A stretch of 64,000 bases of DNA from Pseudomonadota bacterium (GTDB lineage: Bacteria; Pseudomonadota; Gammaproteobacteria; Pseudomonadales; Azotimanducaceae). The stretch spans positions 43,775 to 107,774 of the forward strand of contig JAQBUI010000006.1 in assembly GCA_027624035.1 (NCBI GenBank), written 5' to 3'. Position 1 is the first letter of the stretch, and every line of letters begins with the position of its first letter. Below the pieces are notes generated by a model. It had not been told where the DNA came from, did not search any database, and saw only the letters and a list, made by a program, of their open reading frames with translations. Below are positions 43,786 to 53,088 of this stretch, piece after piece. The position numbers were made by a program, and so were the translations under genes.

Positions 43786-46700
43786 TGCGACAGGGTCGGC
43801 GCTGGTGGCTGCTGCTTCTTATGGCATTGCCAATGCCCTCGTTCGGGACTCATCATGGCTGGGAGATCACCGAGGTCTTCAGCAATGCGGATGGGACCCT
43901 GCAGTTTATTGAATGGACGGCGGGTCAAGCGGGCCACAACAACCTTGATTGTTGTCAGATGGTGGCGACCATTACCTCGTCTGGTGCCACGAAGCGGTTT
44001 CGCCCAGCGGACACCAATGCGGCCCAGGCGGGTGATTCACTGCTGTTCGCCACCGAAGAGTTCAAGGATGTGTTTGGCATTGTACCCGACCAGTATATCC
44101 CTGAAGGCTTCCTGACGACCAGTGCAGGAAGCGTCCGGTACAACAACACCCTGTCCTGGACCAGCCTCCCGAGCAATCGTGTGCACTCCCTCAGCATCGG
44201 TGGCGTGGTAGCCGCGGCCACGCCTCGAAATTTTTCAGGGGCCTCGATTACGATATCAGACACGACCGCTCCTGTGCTTGCGGGTATTCCAGGGAGCGAT
44301 TTGCAATTGTCAAGCAACACGCCCGTCCCCGATTCGGATGCGGCCGTTGTAGCCCATCTGTCCGGCATATCCTGTACTGACTCTTTTGATGCGTCCCCCG
44401 TGCTGCTGATCGATGCGCCGGGTGAGTTCCCTGCAGGACAAACGACGGTGGTTCCGGTCACCTGTACCGATGCTGCGGGGAACGTCGCAAGCGCTCAGGC
44501 GAGAGTCACCGTATCGACATTTCTTGATACTGATGGCGATGGCATTGGAGACGCGACCGACGACGATGATGACAATGATGGTGTCCTTGATGTGGACGAC
44601 GCCTTCCCGGTTGATGAGAACGAAACCCTGGACTCCGATGGTGATGGCACCGGTAACAACGCCGATCTGGATGATGACGGTGATGGCGTGGCGGACAATG
44701 TTGATGCTTTTCCGCTGGATTCGGCGGAAACCACGGATACTGATGGGGACGGCGTTGGCAACAATGCAGATACCGATGACGACGGCGATGGCGTCACTGA
44801 CGATTCAGATGCTTTTCCGCTGGATCCGGCCGAAACAACAGATACCGATGGGGACGGCGTTGGAAACAATGCTGATACCGATGATGATGGCGACGGCGTC
44901 AATGACGGTTCAGATGCTTTTCCACTGGATCCGGCGGAAACCACGGATACCGATGGGGACGGCGTTGGCAACAATGCTGATACCGACGATGACGGCGATG
45001 GCGTTGCCGACCCGGAAGATGCATTCCCCACCGATGCTGGTGAATCAGTAGATACGGACGGCAATGGCGTGGGTAACAACACCGACACGGATGACGATGG
45101 TGATGGCTTCGAGGACACAGGCGACGCCTTTCCGCTGGATCCGGCCGAGTGGCTTGACACCGACGGTGATGGCCTCGGCAATAACGCTGATTCGGATGAC
45201 GACAACGACGGCGTCCCAGACGTGGACGATGCCTTCCCGCTGGATGCTTCCGAAACGTCAGACTTTGACGGCGATGGTATAGGCGACATCGCAGATGGTG
45301 ATGATGACAACGACGGTGTGCCGGATGCCGACGATGCTTTCCCGCAGAACGCAGGCGAGTCGCTGGACACCGATGGTGACGGCATCGGTAACAACTCTGA
45401 CCCCGATATCGATGGCGATGGGGTGAACAACGCCCTTGATCAATTCCCGCTTGATGCCGGTGAGAGCGTCGATACTGATGGCGATGGCATTGGCAACAAT
45501 GCAGATGACGATGATGACAATGATGGTGCACCCGATATCGGAGACGCATTCCCCCTGGATGCCAGTGAAACTCTGGATTCGGATAGCGACGGTCTTGGTG
45601 ACAATGCGGACCTGGACGATGACGGCGATGGTGTCGCCGATGCCAGTGACGCATTCCCATTCGATGCCTCTGAAACCACGGACACCGATGGCGATGGCTT
45701 TGGTAACAATCTCGACGCTGATGACGACAATGACGGCGTGCTGGATGTGGATGATGCATTTCCGCTGGATGCCAGCGAAACAACTGATACTGACGGCGAT
45801 GGCATCGGCAACAATGCAGACAATGATGATGACAACGATGGTTTCATAGATGCCAATGACGCATTTCCCCTTGACCCCGGCGAGCGTCTGGATACCGACG
45901 GTGACGGCATTGGCAACAATTCTGATACCGATGACGACGGTGACGGGGTGCCTGATGCCGACGATGCGTTCCCACTGGATGCGACCCGCTCAGAGCCTGA
46001 CTCCGTTGATACCGACGGCGACGGCGTGATAGATCAGACTGACAACTGCATCAGTGTTGCGAACCCGGATCAACTGGACACCGATGGTGATGGTGATGGC
46101 AACGCCTGTGATGAGGACGATGACGGTGATGGCGTATCTGACCCCATCGATACCTTTCCGCTTGACGCAAGCGAATCGGTCGACACCGACGGGGATGGGC
46201 AGGGGAACAATGCAGACACCGATGACGATGCCGATGGGATTCCTGACTCCGTTGATCGGTTTCCTCTCGATCCTGCCGAATCCGAAGACACTGATGGCGA
46301 TGGGATCGGAAACAATGCTGACCCGGATGATGACGGTGATGGCGTCCCGGATGAAGTGGACGCGTTTCCTCTGGACCACTCCGAGGTGGCCGATACCGAT
46401 GGGGACGGACAAGGCAACAATGCGGACCCGGACGATGATGGCGACGGTGTCCCGGATGCCAGTGATGCGTTTCCTCTTGACCCCTCGGAATCCATTGACA
46501 CTGACAAAGACGGGCAGGGGAACCATGCGGATGCCGATGATGACAATGATGGTACACCGGACTCTGATGATGCGTTTCCCCTGGACGGGTCGGAATGGAT
46601 TGATACCGATGGAGACGGCATAGGCAACAATGCCGACCCGGATGACGACGGCGATGGCGTCAATGACGCGCTGGACGCGTTCCCTCTGGACCCGGCCGAG

Positions 46701-49412
46701 TCCAGGGATACCGATGCGGACGGATCTGGCGACAACAGCGATACTGACGATGATGGTGATGGCACCCCCGACAGCAGTGACGCCTTTCCACTCGACCCGG
46801 ATGAGACAGTCGATACCGACGGCGACGGCCTGGGCAACAACGCTGACCTTGATGACGATGGCGATGGGGTATTGGACGACGACGATGCCTTCCCGCTCGA
46901 CCCCACCCGCAGTGAACCCGTTGCCGAGGACACCGATGGTGATGGGGTCGCGGACGAGAATGACAACTGTATTGATTTGAGCAATGCAGATCAGCTTGAC
47001 ACCGATGCCGATGGTGCCGGAGATGACTGCGATGCCGATGATGATAACGATGGTATCCCGGATGAAGATGACCACTTGCCCCTCGACCCTGACGAGAGCC
47101 TCGATCATGACGGCGACGGTATCGGAGATAACGGAGATACCGATGACGACAACGACGGAATCCCCGACTCAGTGGAGATCGCTAACGGGCTGGACCCGTT
47201 TCTGGCCACCGATGCATTACAGGACGCCGACGGAGACGGGCTGTCGAATCTCAATGAGCACCTGCAGGGCAAGGACATTCAGAGCGACGACGTGGCGCCG
47301 GTTATCTCGCTCACCTCGCCAATGATCGTTCCTGCCACCGGCCGTTTGACCAGCGTCTCGTTTGCCTCCGTCGTCGCAGCGGACGGCAGGGATGGAGTAG
47401 TGCCCCTGAATCTGAATCCGCGGGGACCCTATCGGTCAGGCGTTCATCAACTGGAATGGACCGCCTCAGATGCGGCAGGCAACGTTGCCATCAGAAAGCA
47501 GACTTTGAAGGTGTTACCACAGGTATCCATGTCGCTCGCCGTCAGCAAGGTAGACGAAGGGGGCGAGGTACTCGTGAGGCTGACCCTGTCGGGCCCGGCA
47601 CCCGACTATCCCGTCAAGGTTCAGCTTGGGTTCGAAGGGACTGCGGATGCGTCTGATGTCAGCGGGCTCAGTGACACTGTCGAAATCGTCACCGGAACCG
47701 AGGGTGAGCTGCGACTAACGGTGTTGGATGACGAAATCCAGGAGGCCGATGAGACGCTGATTCTGCTTGTGACGTCGGCCGAAGGCGCTGTGGTTCGACC
47801 TGGCAGCACCCAGACCGTGACGATCACCCGAAGCAATCTGTCTCCCGTGGGCCAGATCGTGATTAGTCAGGCGATGCAGACGAGGACCACGGTTGCGCAG
47901 ACCGATGGCGCGGTCAGCATCAAGGCCGATGTGTCGGACCCTAACCCCGACGATACGCTCTCCTACGACTGGAGCGGTACCAGCAGTGCTGTCGAGCTGG
48001 ATTCAGTCAATTCTGCCGAGACGGGGTTTGATCCGGGTTCGGTGGCAACCGGCACCTATCAGCTGCGAGTTGATGTGTCGGACAACGCCAATCCTCCTGC
48101 GATTATCCGGTTGTCCCGATTGATCAGAATCCGCTCGGACGTACCAGCGCTGGCCACCAATACGGACACCGACGGTGACGGCATCCCGGACGCGAGTGAG
48201 GGTCATGGGGACGCCGATGGCGACGGTATTGAAGACTACCTCGATACATCCAGTGACCTGACGGTGTTACCCATTGCTTCGGGTAATGACGTTGATGTGG
48301 TTGAGACGGAACCGGGGCTTCGCCTGGGACTGGGCGACGCCAGTATCGCCAGCGACAAGCGCAGGGCGGGCCTGACGGACAGCGATGTGGCCGGGCTGGT
48401 GGATGACACCCAGGAACCTCTCGACAATACCCTGGATGAGGAATATGAACATCCCCTTGGGCTGTTTGACTTCAGGGTTGACCGGCTGCCGGAACCGGGC
48501 GGCACCATCCGGGTGGTCCTGCCCCTGCCAGCTGGTCTGCCTGAAGACGCCGTCTACCGAAAATACTCGACGACCTCCGGCTGGCAGGAGTTCGCCCTAG
48601 GTGCAGGCAATGAAATCGGGTCGGCCCTTCGTGACGGGACTGGCATCTGCCCGGCGCCTGATTCGGACCAGTACGCGTCCGGATTGACGGCAGGAAACGA
48701 ATGTATCCGGTTGACGCTGGTCGATGGTGGGCTGAATGATGCAGATGGTGCCGCCAACGGTGCTGTCAATGATCCGGGTGGTGTGGGTGTTCTGTTGCCG
48801 GACACCACAATCCCGGAGATCACAGTCCCCGCGAATCTCGAAATCACATCGGACTCGCCGCTCAGTGTAGCTGACAGTGTGGTATCGGATTTCATTGCGG
48901 GGGCTTCGTGTGTGGATGACCGCAGCGGTGAACTGGAAGTTGAAGTGGATGCGCCGCAGAACATCGCCGTGGGCACGGTCGGGACCGTAACATTTTCCTG
49001 CGTGGATCAGGCACAGAACGTCGCCTTGGCGACTGCAACGATTACCGTATCTCCACCGGTGGTGGCTGGCGGTGACTCGCAACAGACAAGTGGTGAGGGT
49101 GCGGGGTGCTTTATCGCAACCGCGGCGCATGGCTCATACCTGGCACCCCAGGTCGTGACGTTGCGACGATTCAGGGATGAACAATTGTTGACCAACCAGC
49201 CAGGACGGCACTTCGTTGCCCTCTACTACCGGTGGAGCCCACCCGTGGCGGAAACAATTGCTGACTATCCGGTGCTTCGTGCGATGGTCCGGGCGGCGCT
49301 GCTGCCACTGGTTCTAATGGTGGAATTTCCGCCACTTTTGTTGTTGCTGCCTGTTGTCATCATATTGGCCGGTTATCGACTTGCCGGTGCCAAGGCACGC
49401 AAGGCGACATAG
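43785..49412 (+). CDS. giant thrombospondin type 3 repeat surface protein with CFI-type C-terminal domain
   Basis: 1,875-residue exported protein. Signal peptide MRQGRRWWLLLLMALPMPSFG. Order: a unique N-terminal domain (about 25-160), a HYR-like domain (TTAPVLAGIPG ... ACTDAAGNV-type), then residues about 245-1130 with roughly thirty calcium-binding TSP3 repeats (DTDGDGIGNNADTDDDGDG then xxDxxDAFPLD), a HYR-like and a Calx-beta-like domain (SLAVSKVDEGGEVLVRLTLS), a choice-of-anchor-U-like domain (DAVYRKYSTTSGWQEF ... LTLVDGGLNDADG), another HYR-like domain and the C-terminal GCFIATAAHGSYLAP ... ALYYRWSPPVAETI block ending with a hydrophobic helix and KARKAT. GGGAG precedes the ATG. Probably a calcium-stiffened adhesin or outer-layer protein. 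Confidence 0.93.
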   Translation: MRQGRRWWLLLLMALPMPSFGTHHGWEITEVFSNADGTLQFIEWTAGQAGHNNLDCCQMVATITSSGATKRFRPADTNAAQAGDSLLFATEEFKDVFGIVPDQYIPEGFLTTSAGSVRYNNTLSWTSLPSNRVHSLSIGGVVAAATPRNFSGASITISDTTAPVLAGIPGSDLQLSSNTPVPDSDAAVVAHLSGISCTDSFDASPVLLIDAPGEFPAGQTTVVPVTCTDAAGNVASAQARVTVSTFLDTDGDGIGDATDDDDDNDGVLDVDDAFPVDENETLDSDGDGTGNNADLDDDGDGVADNVDAFPLDSAETTDTDGDGVGNNADTDDDGDGVTDDSDAFPLDPAETTDTDGDGVGNNADTDDDGDGVNDGSDAFPLDPAETTDTDGDGVGNNADTDDDGDGVADPEDAFPTDAGESVDTDGNGVGNNTDTDDDGDGFEDTGDAFPLDPAEWLDTDGDGLGNNADSDDDNDGVPDVDDAFPLDASETSDFDGDGIGDIADGDDDNDGVPDADDAFPQNAGESLDTDGDGIGNNSDPDIDGDGVNNALDQFPLDAGESVDTDGDGIGNNADDDDDNDGAPDIGDAFPLDASETLDSDSDGLGDNADLDDDGDGVADASDAFPFDASETTDTDGDGFGNNLDADDDNDGVLDVDDAFPLDASETTDTDGDGIGNNADNDDDNDGFIDANDAFPLDPGERLDTDGDGIGNNSDTDDDGDGVPDADDAFPLDATRSEPDSVDTDGDGVIDQTDNCISVANPDQLDTDGDGDGNACDEDDDGDGVSDPIDTFPLDASESVDTDGDGQGNNADTDDDADGIPDSVDRFPLDPAESEDTDGDGIGNNADPDDDGDGVPDEVDAFPLDHSEVADTDGDGQGNNADPDDDGDGVPDASDAFPLDPSESIDTDKDGQGNHADADDDNDGTPDSDDAFPLDGSEWIDTDGDGIGNNADPDDDGDGVNDALDAFPLDPAESRDTDADGSGDNSDTDDDGDGTPDSSDAFPLDPDETVDTDGDGLGNNADLDDDGDGVLDDDDAFPLDPTRSEPVAEDTDGDGVADENDNCIDLSNADQLDTDADGAGDDCDADDDNDGIPDEDDHLPLDPDESLDHDGDGIGDNGDTDDDNDGIPDSVEIANGLDPFLATDALQDADGDGLSNLNEHLQGKDIQSDDVAPVISLTSPMIVPATGRLTSVSFASVVAADGRDGVVPLNLNPRGPYRSGVHQLEWTASDAAGNVAIRKQTLKVLPQVSMSLAVSKVDEGGEVLVRLTLSGPAPDYPVKVQLGFEGTADASDVSGLSDTVEIVTGTEGELRLTVLDDEIQEADETLILLVTSAEGAVVRPGSTQTVTITRSNLSPVGQIVISQAMQTRTTVAQTDGAVSIKADVSDPNPDDTLSYDWSGTSSAVELDSVNSAETGFDPGSVATGTYQLRVDVSDNANPPAIIRLSRLIRIRSDVPALATNTDTDGDGIPDASEGHGDADGDGIEDYLDTSSDLTVLPIASGNDVDVVETEPGLRLGLGDASIASDKRRAGLTDSDVAGLVDDTQEPLDNTLDEEYEHPLGLFDFRVDRLPEPGGTIRVVLPLPAGLPEDAVYRKYSTTSGWQEFALGAGNEIGSALRDGTGICPAPDSDQYASGLTAGNECIRLTLVDGGLNDADGAANGAVNDPGGVGVLLPDTTIPEITVPANLEITSDSPLSVADSVVSDFIAGASCVDDRSGELEVEVDAPQNIAVGTVGTVTFSCVDQAQNVALATATITVSPPVVAGGDSQQTSGEGAGCFIATAAHGSYLAPQVVTLRRFRDEQLLTNQPGRHFVALYYRWSPPVAETIADYPVLRAMVRAALLPLVLMVEFPPLLLLLPVVIILAGYRLAGAKARKAT
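44525..47170 (+). repeat. TSP3 coding repeat array
   Basis: About thirty units of roughly 78-84 bases encode Asp-rich TSP3 repeats; two units include the Cys-containing form with DQTDNCISVANPDQLDTD. The strong codon periodicity makes long antisense open frames that are artefacts. Copy number may vary between strains. Confidence 0.9.
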
Positions 49413-49426
49413 CAGGGAGTTTGAAA

Positions 49427-50497
49427 ATGGACATCGGCATTTGTGTTCCCAGTCACGTGGGTGATATTGGCTATATCGTGAGGGCTGAAGAACTGGGCTA
49501 CAGTCATGCCTGGTGTGCAGACAGTCAGATGCTGTGGTCTGACTGCTACGCTACGCTGGCGCTGGCGGCAGACAAGACCAGCCGTATCCACCTGGGCACA
49601 GGCGTCGCCATCAGCGGGACGCGTCCACCGCCGGTGAATGCGGCTGGCATCGCTACCATCAACGCGCTGGCGCCGGGAAGGACGTTTTTTGGCGTAGGGG
49701 CGGGCAATACCGCAATGCGAGTCATGGGTCTGCCCCCCCACCGGATCGCACAGTTTGAACGCTATCTGCGGGAGATCGGGCCCCTGTTACGAGGCGATGA
49801 GTCAGTGGTCCGATTCGATCAGGGTGATATTCCCATTCGTCACGTCATGCCGGACAAGGGCTTTGTTAACTTTGAAGATCCCATCCCGATGTATGTCTCC
49901 GGTTTTGGGCCAAAGTCACTCGGACTTGCAGGCCGCTATGGTGATGGCGCGGTCATTGGAACGCCCGACAGCGCTGCGTCCATGGAGAGGGTCTGGATGA
50001 TGCTGGAGGCAGGGGCGCGCCAGGACGCACGCGTTCTCGATCGTGCCAGTTTCTACACCACATCACTGGCTGCCATGATCGTGCTGGACCCTGGCGAGGC
50101 GGTGGACTCTGATCGGGTTAAACACCACTGTGGAGCGATGGTCATGGCATCGGTGCACTATAGCTATGATCAGTGGCGCAACTTCGGCCATCAACCACCT
50201 AATCATATGCAGGAGATCTGGGAGGATTACACCGCGATGCTGGCGGACTTTCCCGAAGAGCGCCTGCATCAGCGAATCCATGCTGGCCACAACTGCTGGG
50301 TGATTCCTGAAGAGGAGCGGTTCCTGACCAGGGGGCTGATCCAGCGCACCTGCATGGTGGGCACCCGGGACCAGTTGCTCGAGCAGTTGCATGACCTGGC
50401 CGGGGCTGGGCTTGACCAGGTGATGAATCTGCCATCGTTTGATCCCCGGTTCGAGGTGCTTGAACGGGTGGCGAAGGACATCATCCCCAACGTGTAG
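49427..50497 (+). CDS. LLM-class flavin-dependent oxidoreductase
   Basis: 356-residue member of the luciferase-like monooxygenase superfamily. The fold shows DIGICVPSHVGDIGYIVRAE, the AWCADSQ strand, IHLGTGVAISGTRPPPVNAAG with the cofactor-binding region, and FFGVGAGNTAMRVMG and PIPMYVSGFGPKSLGLAGRY. These resemble the F420- or FMN-dependent 5,10-methylene-tetrahydromethanopterin reductase-like group. The ATG at 49427 has AGGGAG eight bases upstream. Gene order with an acyl-CoA ligase, enoyl-CoA hydratase and N-acyl-D-amino-acid deacylase suggests a catabolic role. The cofactor cannot be fixed from sequence. Confidence 0.85.
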   Translation: MDIGICVPSHVGDIGYIVRAEELGYSHAWCADSQMLWSDCYATLALAADKTSRIHLGTGVAISGTRPPPVNAAGIATINALAPGRTFFGVGAGNTAMRVMGLPPHRIAQFERYLREIGPLLRGDESVVRFDQGDIPIRHVMPDKGFVNFEDPIPMYVSGFGPKSLGLAGRYGDGAVIGTPDSAASMERVWMMLEAGARQDARVLDRASFYTTSLAAMIVLDPGEAVDSDRVKHHCGAMVMASVHYSYDQWRNFGHQPPNHMQEIWEDYTAMLADFPEERLHQRIHAGHNCWVIPEEERFLTRGLIQRTCMVGTRDQLLEQLHDLAGAGLDQVMNLPSFDPRFEVLERVAKDIIPNV

Positions 50498-50507
50498 CGG
50501 CTGCCGG

Positions 50508-52070
50508 TCAGACGATTCTGGACCCGGTCTTGCCCCAGTAACGGTCTTTCAGGATGCGCTTGTAGAGCTTGCCTGTGGGTAGTCTCGGAAGTTCGTCCTC
50601 AAAATCAACGCTGCGGGGCGCCTTGTAGTGGGCGATGTGTTGCCGGGTAAAGGCCAGCAGTTCCTCTGCGGTTTCGGCGGACGCATCAACACCAGGCGTC
50701 AGCTGGACGACGGCTTTGACTTCCTCACCCATCTCCTCATTGGGAACACCGATGACTGCGACGTCCTGGATCTTGGGGTGCATGATCATGGCATCTTCAA
50801 TCTCCTGGGGATAGATGTTCACTCCGCCCGAGATGATCATGAAAGTTGCCCGATCCGTCAGAAACAGGAAACCGTCCTCATCCAGGTACCCGATGTCCCC
50901 CAATGCTGACCAGTTGGGGTGTTCCGGGTGCTGTACATCTTTCGTTTTCGCGTCGTCCTTCAGATATTTGAACGGCATCTGGGGCAACTCGAAGTACACG
51001 ATCCCTGGTTCACCCGCGGGCAGTTCCTTGCCGCTCTCGTCGCAGATGTGAATCGTGCCGAGCACGGCCTCGCCGACGGTGCCCGGTTTGTTGAGCCAGG
51101 CGTCCGGGGTCACATGGGTCAGGCCATTGAGTTCGGTCCCGCCGTAGTACTCGTAAATGATAGGGCCCCACCATTCAAACATCTGCTTCTTGACGCCGGG
51201 TGGGCAGGGCGCGGCCGCATGGATTGCCACCTTGTGGCTGGACAGGTCAAACCCGGACCGCTGCTCGGGTTCCAGTTTCAACATACGGGAAAACATGGTG
51301 GGTACCCACTGGCTGTGAGTCACCTTGTGTTCATCGATCGCCTGCAGTGCACCCACTTCATCAAACCGGGGCATCATGATCACGGTTCCACCCAGTGCCT
51401 GAACCGCGGAACTGAAACCAAGTGGTGCCGCATGGTAAAGAGGCGCCGGCGACAGGTATACGGCATTCTCATCAAAGCCCCACAGTGCCCGCTGCAGCCC
51501 TCCGACCAGATTCTGCTCCCGAACACTACCCTCTGGCAGTGGTCGAACAATTCCCTTTGGACGGCCCGTGGTACCTGAACTGTATAGCATGGTTCCGCCC
51601 GCCGGTTCTTCCGCAAGGGGTGCGGCAGGGCTTTTCCCGATGCTGGTCTCGTAGTCCTCATAGATCTCGATTGACTCGACCTTGTCGATGTCGGTCATCA
51701 ACCATCGCTTGACCCCGGGGCACTGGCGCGGCAGATCGCGGGCGACGTCTGCAAGGTACGCAGAGGTGACCACGCATTCAGACTCGGAATTGTCGATGAT
51801 GTAGGCGGCCTCTTCATCGGTCAGATACCGGTTGACCGTGGTCAGGTACAGCCCGGAACGCAGTGCCGCCCAGACCACCTCGAAATACCGGAGATCGTTC
51901 TCCATGAATATCGCAATATGGTCACCGCGGCGCAGCCCCTGATCCCAGAGCAACTGCGCCAGTTGGTTGGAGCGGTCATTCAGCTGGCGGTAGGTAAGGT
52001 GGTCTCCTGTGACGGAGTGTACGACCGCCTTCTTGTCGGGTGTGACTCCTGCCCAATGCCCTGGGTACAT
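50508..52070 (-). CDS. acyl-CoA synthetase (AMP-forming)
   Basis: 520-residue ANL enzyme that activates a carboxylic acid as acyl-AMP then acyl-CoA. The P-loop is MLYSSGTTGRPKGIV, the A5 motif YYGGTELNG, the A7/A8 region GDIGYLDEDGFLFLTDRATF followed by MIISGGVNIYPQEIE, and the catalytic Lys in PTGKLYKRIL. GGAG six bases before the ATG at 52070 fixes the start; TTG at 52082 is the alternative. With the following crotonase gene 68 bases upstream in the same orientation it forms a likely activation and beta-oxidation pair. Chain specificity unknown. Confidence 0.92.
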   Translation of the reverse strand: MYPGHWAGVTPDKKAVVHSVTGDHLTYRQLNDRSNQLAQLLWDQGLRRGDHIAIFMENDLRYFEVVWAALRSGLYLTTVNRYLTDEEAAYIIDNSESECVVTSAYLADVARDLPRQCPGVKRWLMTDIDKVESIEIYEDYETSIGKSPAAPLAEEPAGGTMLYSSGTTGRPKGIVRPLPEGSVREQNLVGGLQRALWGFDENAVYLSPAPLYHAAPLGFSSAVQALGGTVIMMPRFDEVGALQAIDEHKVTHSQWVPTMFSRMLKLEPEQRSGFDLSSHKVAIHAAAPCPPGVKKQMFEWWGPIIYEYYGGTELNGLTHVTPDAWLNKPGTVGEAVLGTIHICDESGKELPAGEPGIVYFELPQMPFKYLKDDAKTKDVQHPEHPNWSALGDIGYLDEDGFLFLTDRATFMIISGGVNIYPQEIEDAMIMHPKIQDVAVIGVPNEEMGEEVKAVVQLTPGVDASAETAEELLAFTRQHIAHYKAPRSVDFEDELPRLPTGKLYKRILKDRYWGKTGSRIV

Positions 52071-52138
52071 GGCTCGCTCCAATTGTCAGTAACAGGTGAA
52101 GTAACATGTGAAATGGTGCAACTTGAGATCGGCCCCGT

Positions 52139-52900
52139 TTATAGTCCGGAGAAGTCGGGGTCTCTCTTTTCCATGAACGCACCGACCGCCTCGCGGTTTG
52201 CCGGGCCTCCGCTCAGCGTGGCGAGTGCGGCATTTTCATCCAGCACGGCCTGTTTCATCTGTTCGCGATGAGGGGCCAGAATCAATGCCTTGGTCTGTAG
52301 CAGCGAAGCCATCGGCAGTCTCGCGAGGGTCCGGGCATGTTCCATGACGCTGTCCAGGAATCCATCGTCTGGATAGGATTTGATCGCAAGGCCTGCATCA
52401 ACGCAGTCTTTGGATGAAATCCACTCGGACGAGAGCAGGATCCAGCTCGCCTGCTGATGCCCCACAAGTCTCGAAAAGGTATAGGTGCTGGATGCCTCGG
52501 CGGTGATCCCAAGAGCAGAGAAGGGGCACCTGAAACGGCTGCTCTCGGCAACAAAAGCCATATCGGCCAGGCCCAGAATGGTACAGCCAATCCCTACCCC
52601 CAGGCCATTGGCGGCGATAATGAAGGGTTTTGGGAACTCAATGATGGAATCCAGCAGCCCTTGCAGACCATGTTTGGCAGGAGGCTCCCCTGCGGCCTTG
52701 GCCTTGAGGTCGGCACCTGCCGAGAATGCACGCCCGGCACCTGTGAGGACCAGAACCTTGACAGAGTCATCTTTCGCGGCCGCCATGAACTCCTCACACA
52801 ATGCATCCATGACTTTGAGACTGAATGCGTTGAGCGCGTCCGGGCGGTTCAGGGTAACGAGGCGAATGCCCTCGTTCGTTTCATTGGTGACGACACTCAC
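52139..52900 (-). CDS. enoyl-CoA hydratase/isomerase family protein
   Basis: 253-residue crotonase. Conserved parts are IRLVTLNRPDALNAFSLKVM, the oxyanion loop AFSAGADLKAKA, and ANGLGVGIGCTILGLADMAF followed by RCPFSALGITAEASSTYT. The usual second Glu of true hydratases is not obvious at the second loop, so an isomerase or other crotonase reaction is possible. GTG at 52900 is chosen as start because CCGGAG is eight bases upstream and the family begins there. It lies upstream of the acyl-CoA ligase on the same strand. Confidence 0.88.
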   Translation of the reverse strand: MSVVTNETNEGIRLVTLNRPDALNAFSLKVMDALCEEFMAAAKDDSVKVLVLTGAGRAFSAGADLKAKAAGEPPAKHGLQGLLDSIIEFPKPFIIAANGLGVGIGCTILGLADMAFVAESSRFRCPFSALGITAEASSTYTFSRLVGHQQASWILLSSEWISSKDCVDAGLAIKSYPDDGFLDSVMEHARTLARLPMASLLQTKALILAPHREQMKQAVLDENAALATLSGGPANREAVGAFMEKRDPDFSGL

Positions 52901-53088
52901 TATTTGACTCCGGATCCGATAGACGAGGGAGGAATATATCAAGAAGCAGCCCGAATAAGAATTGTGATCCAGCAAGGATGAAGCACAGCGGGTGGCGTTG
53001 TATTACACTCGGCCCGGCCCCTGTGAATCCATGCGGATGCCCAGGGCGTCGCGTATCGCTGAGTAACCAAAATCCGGGGGAGACTACC

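Noticed and set aside
44495..47108. Long antisense open frames opposite the TSP3 repeats (Ser/Pro-rich and Ile/Val-rich)
   Set aside because: They arise from the Asp/Gly codon periodicity of the repeat array; no ribosome sites, no domain patterns, and they end where the repeats end.
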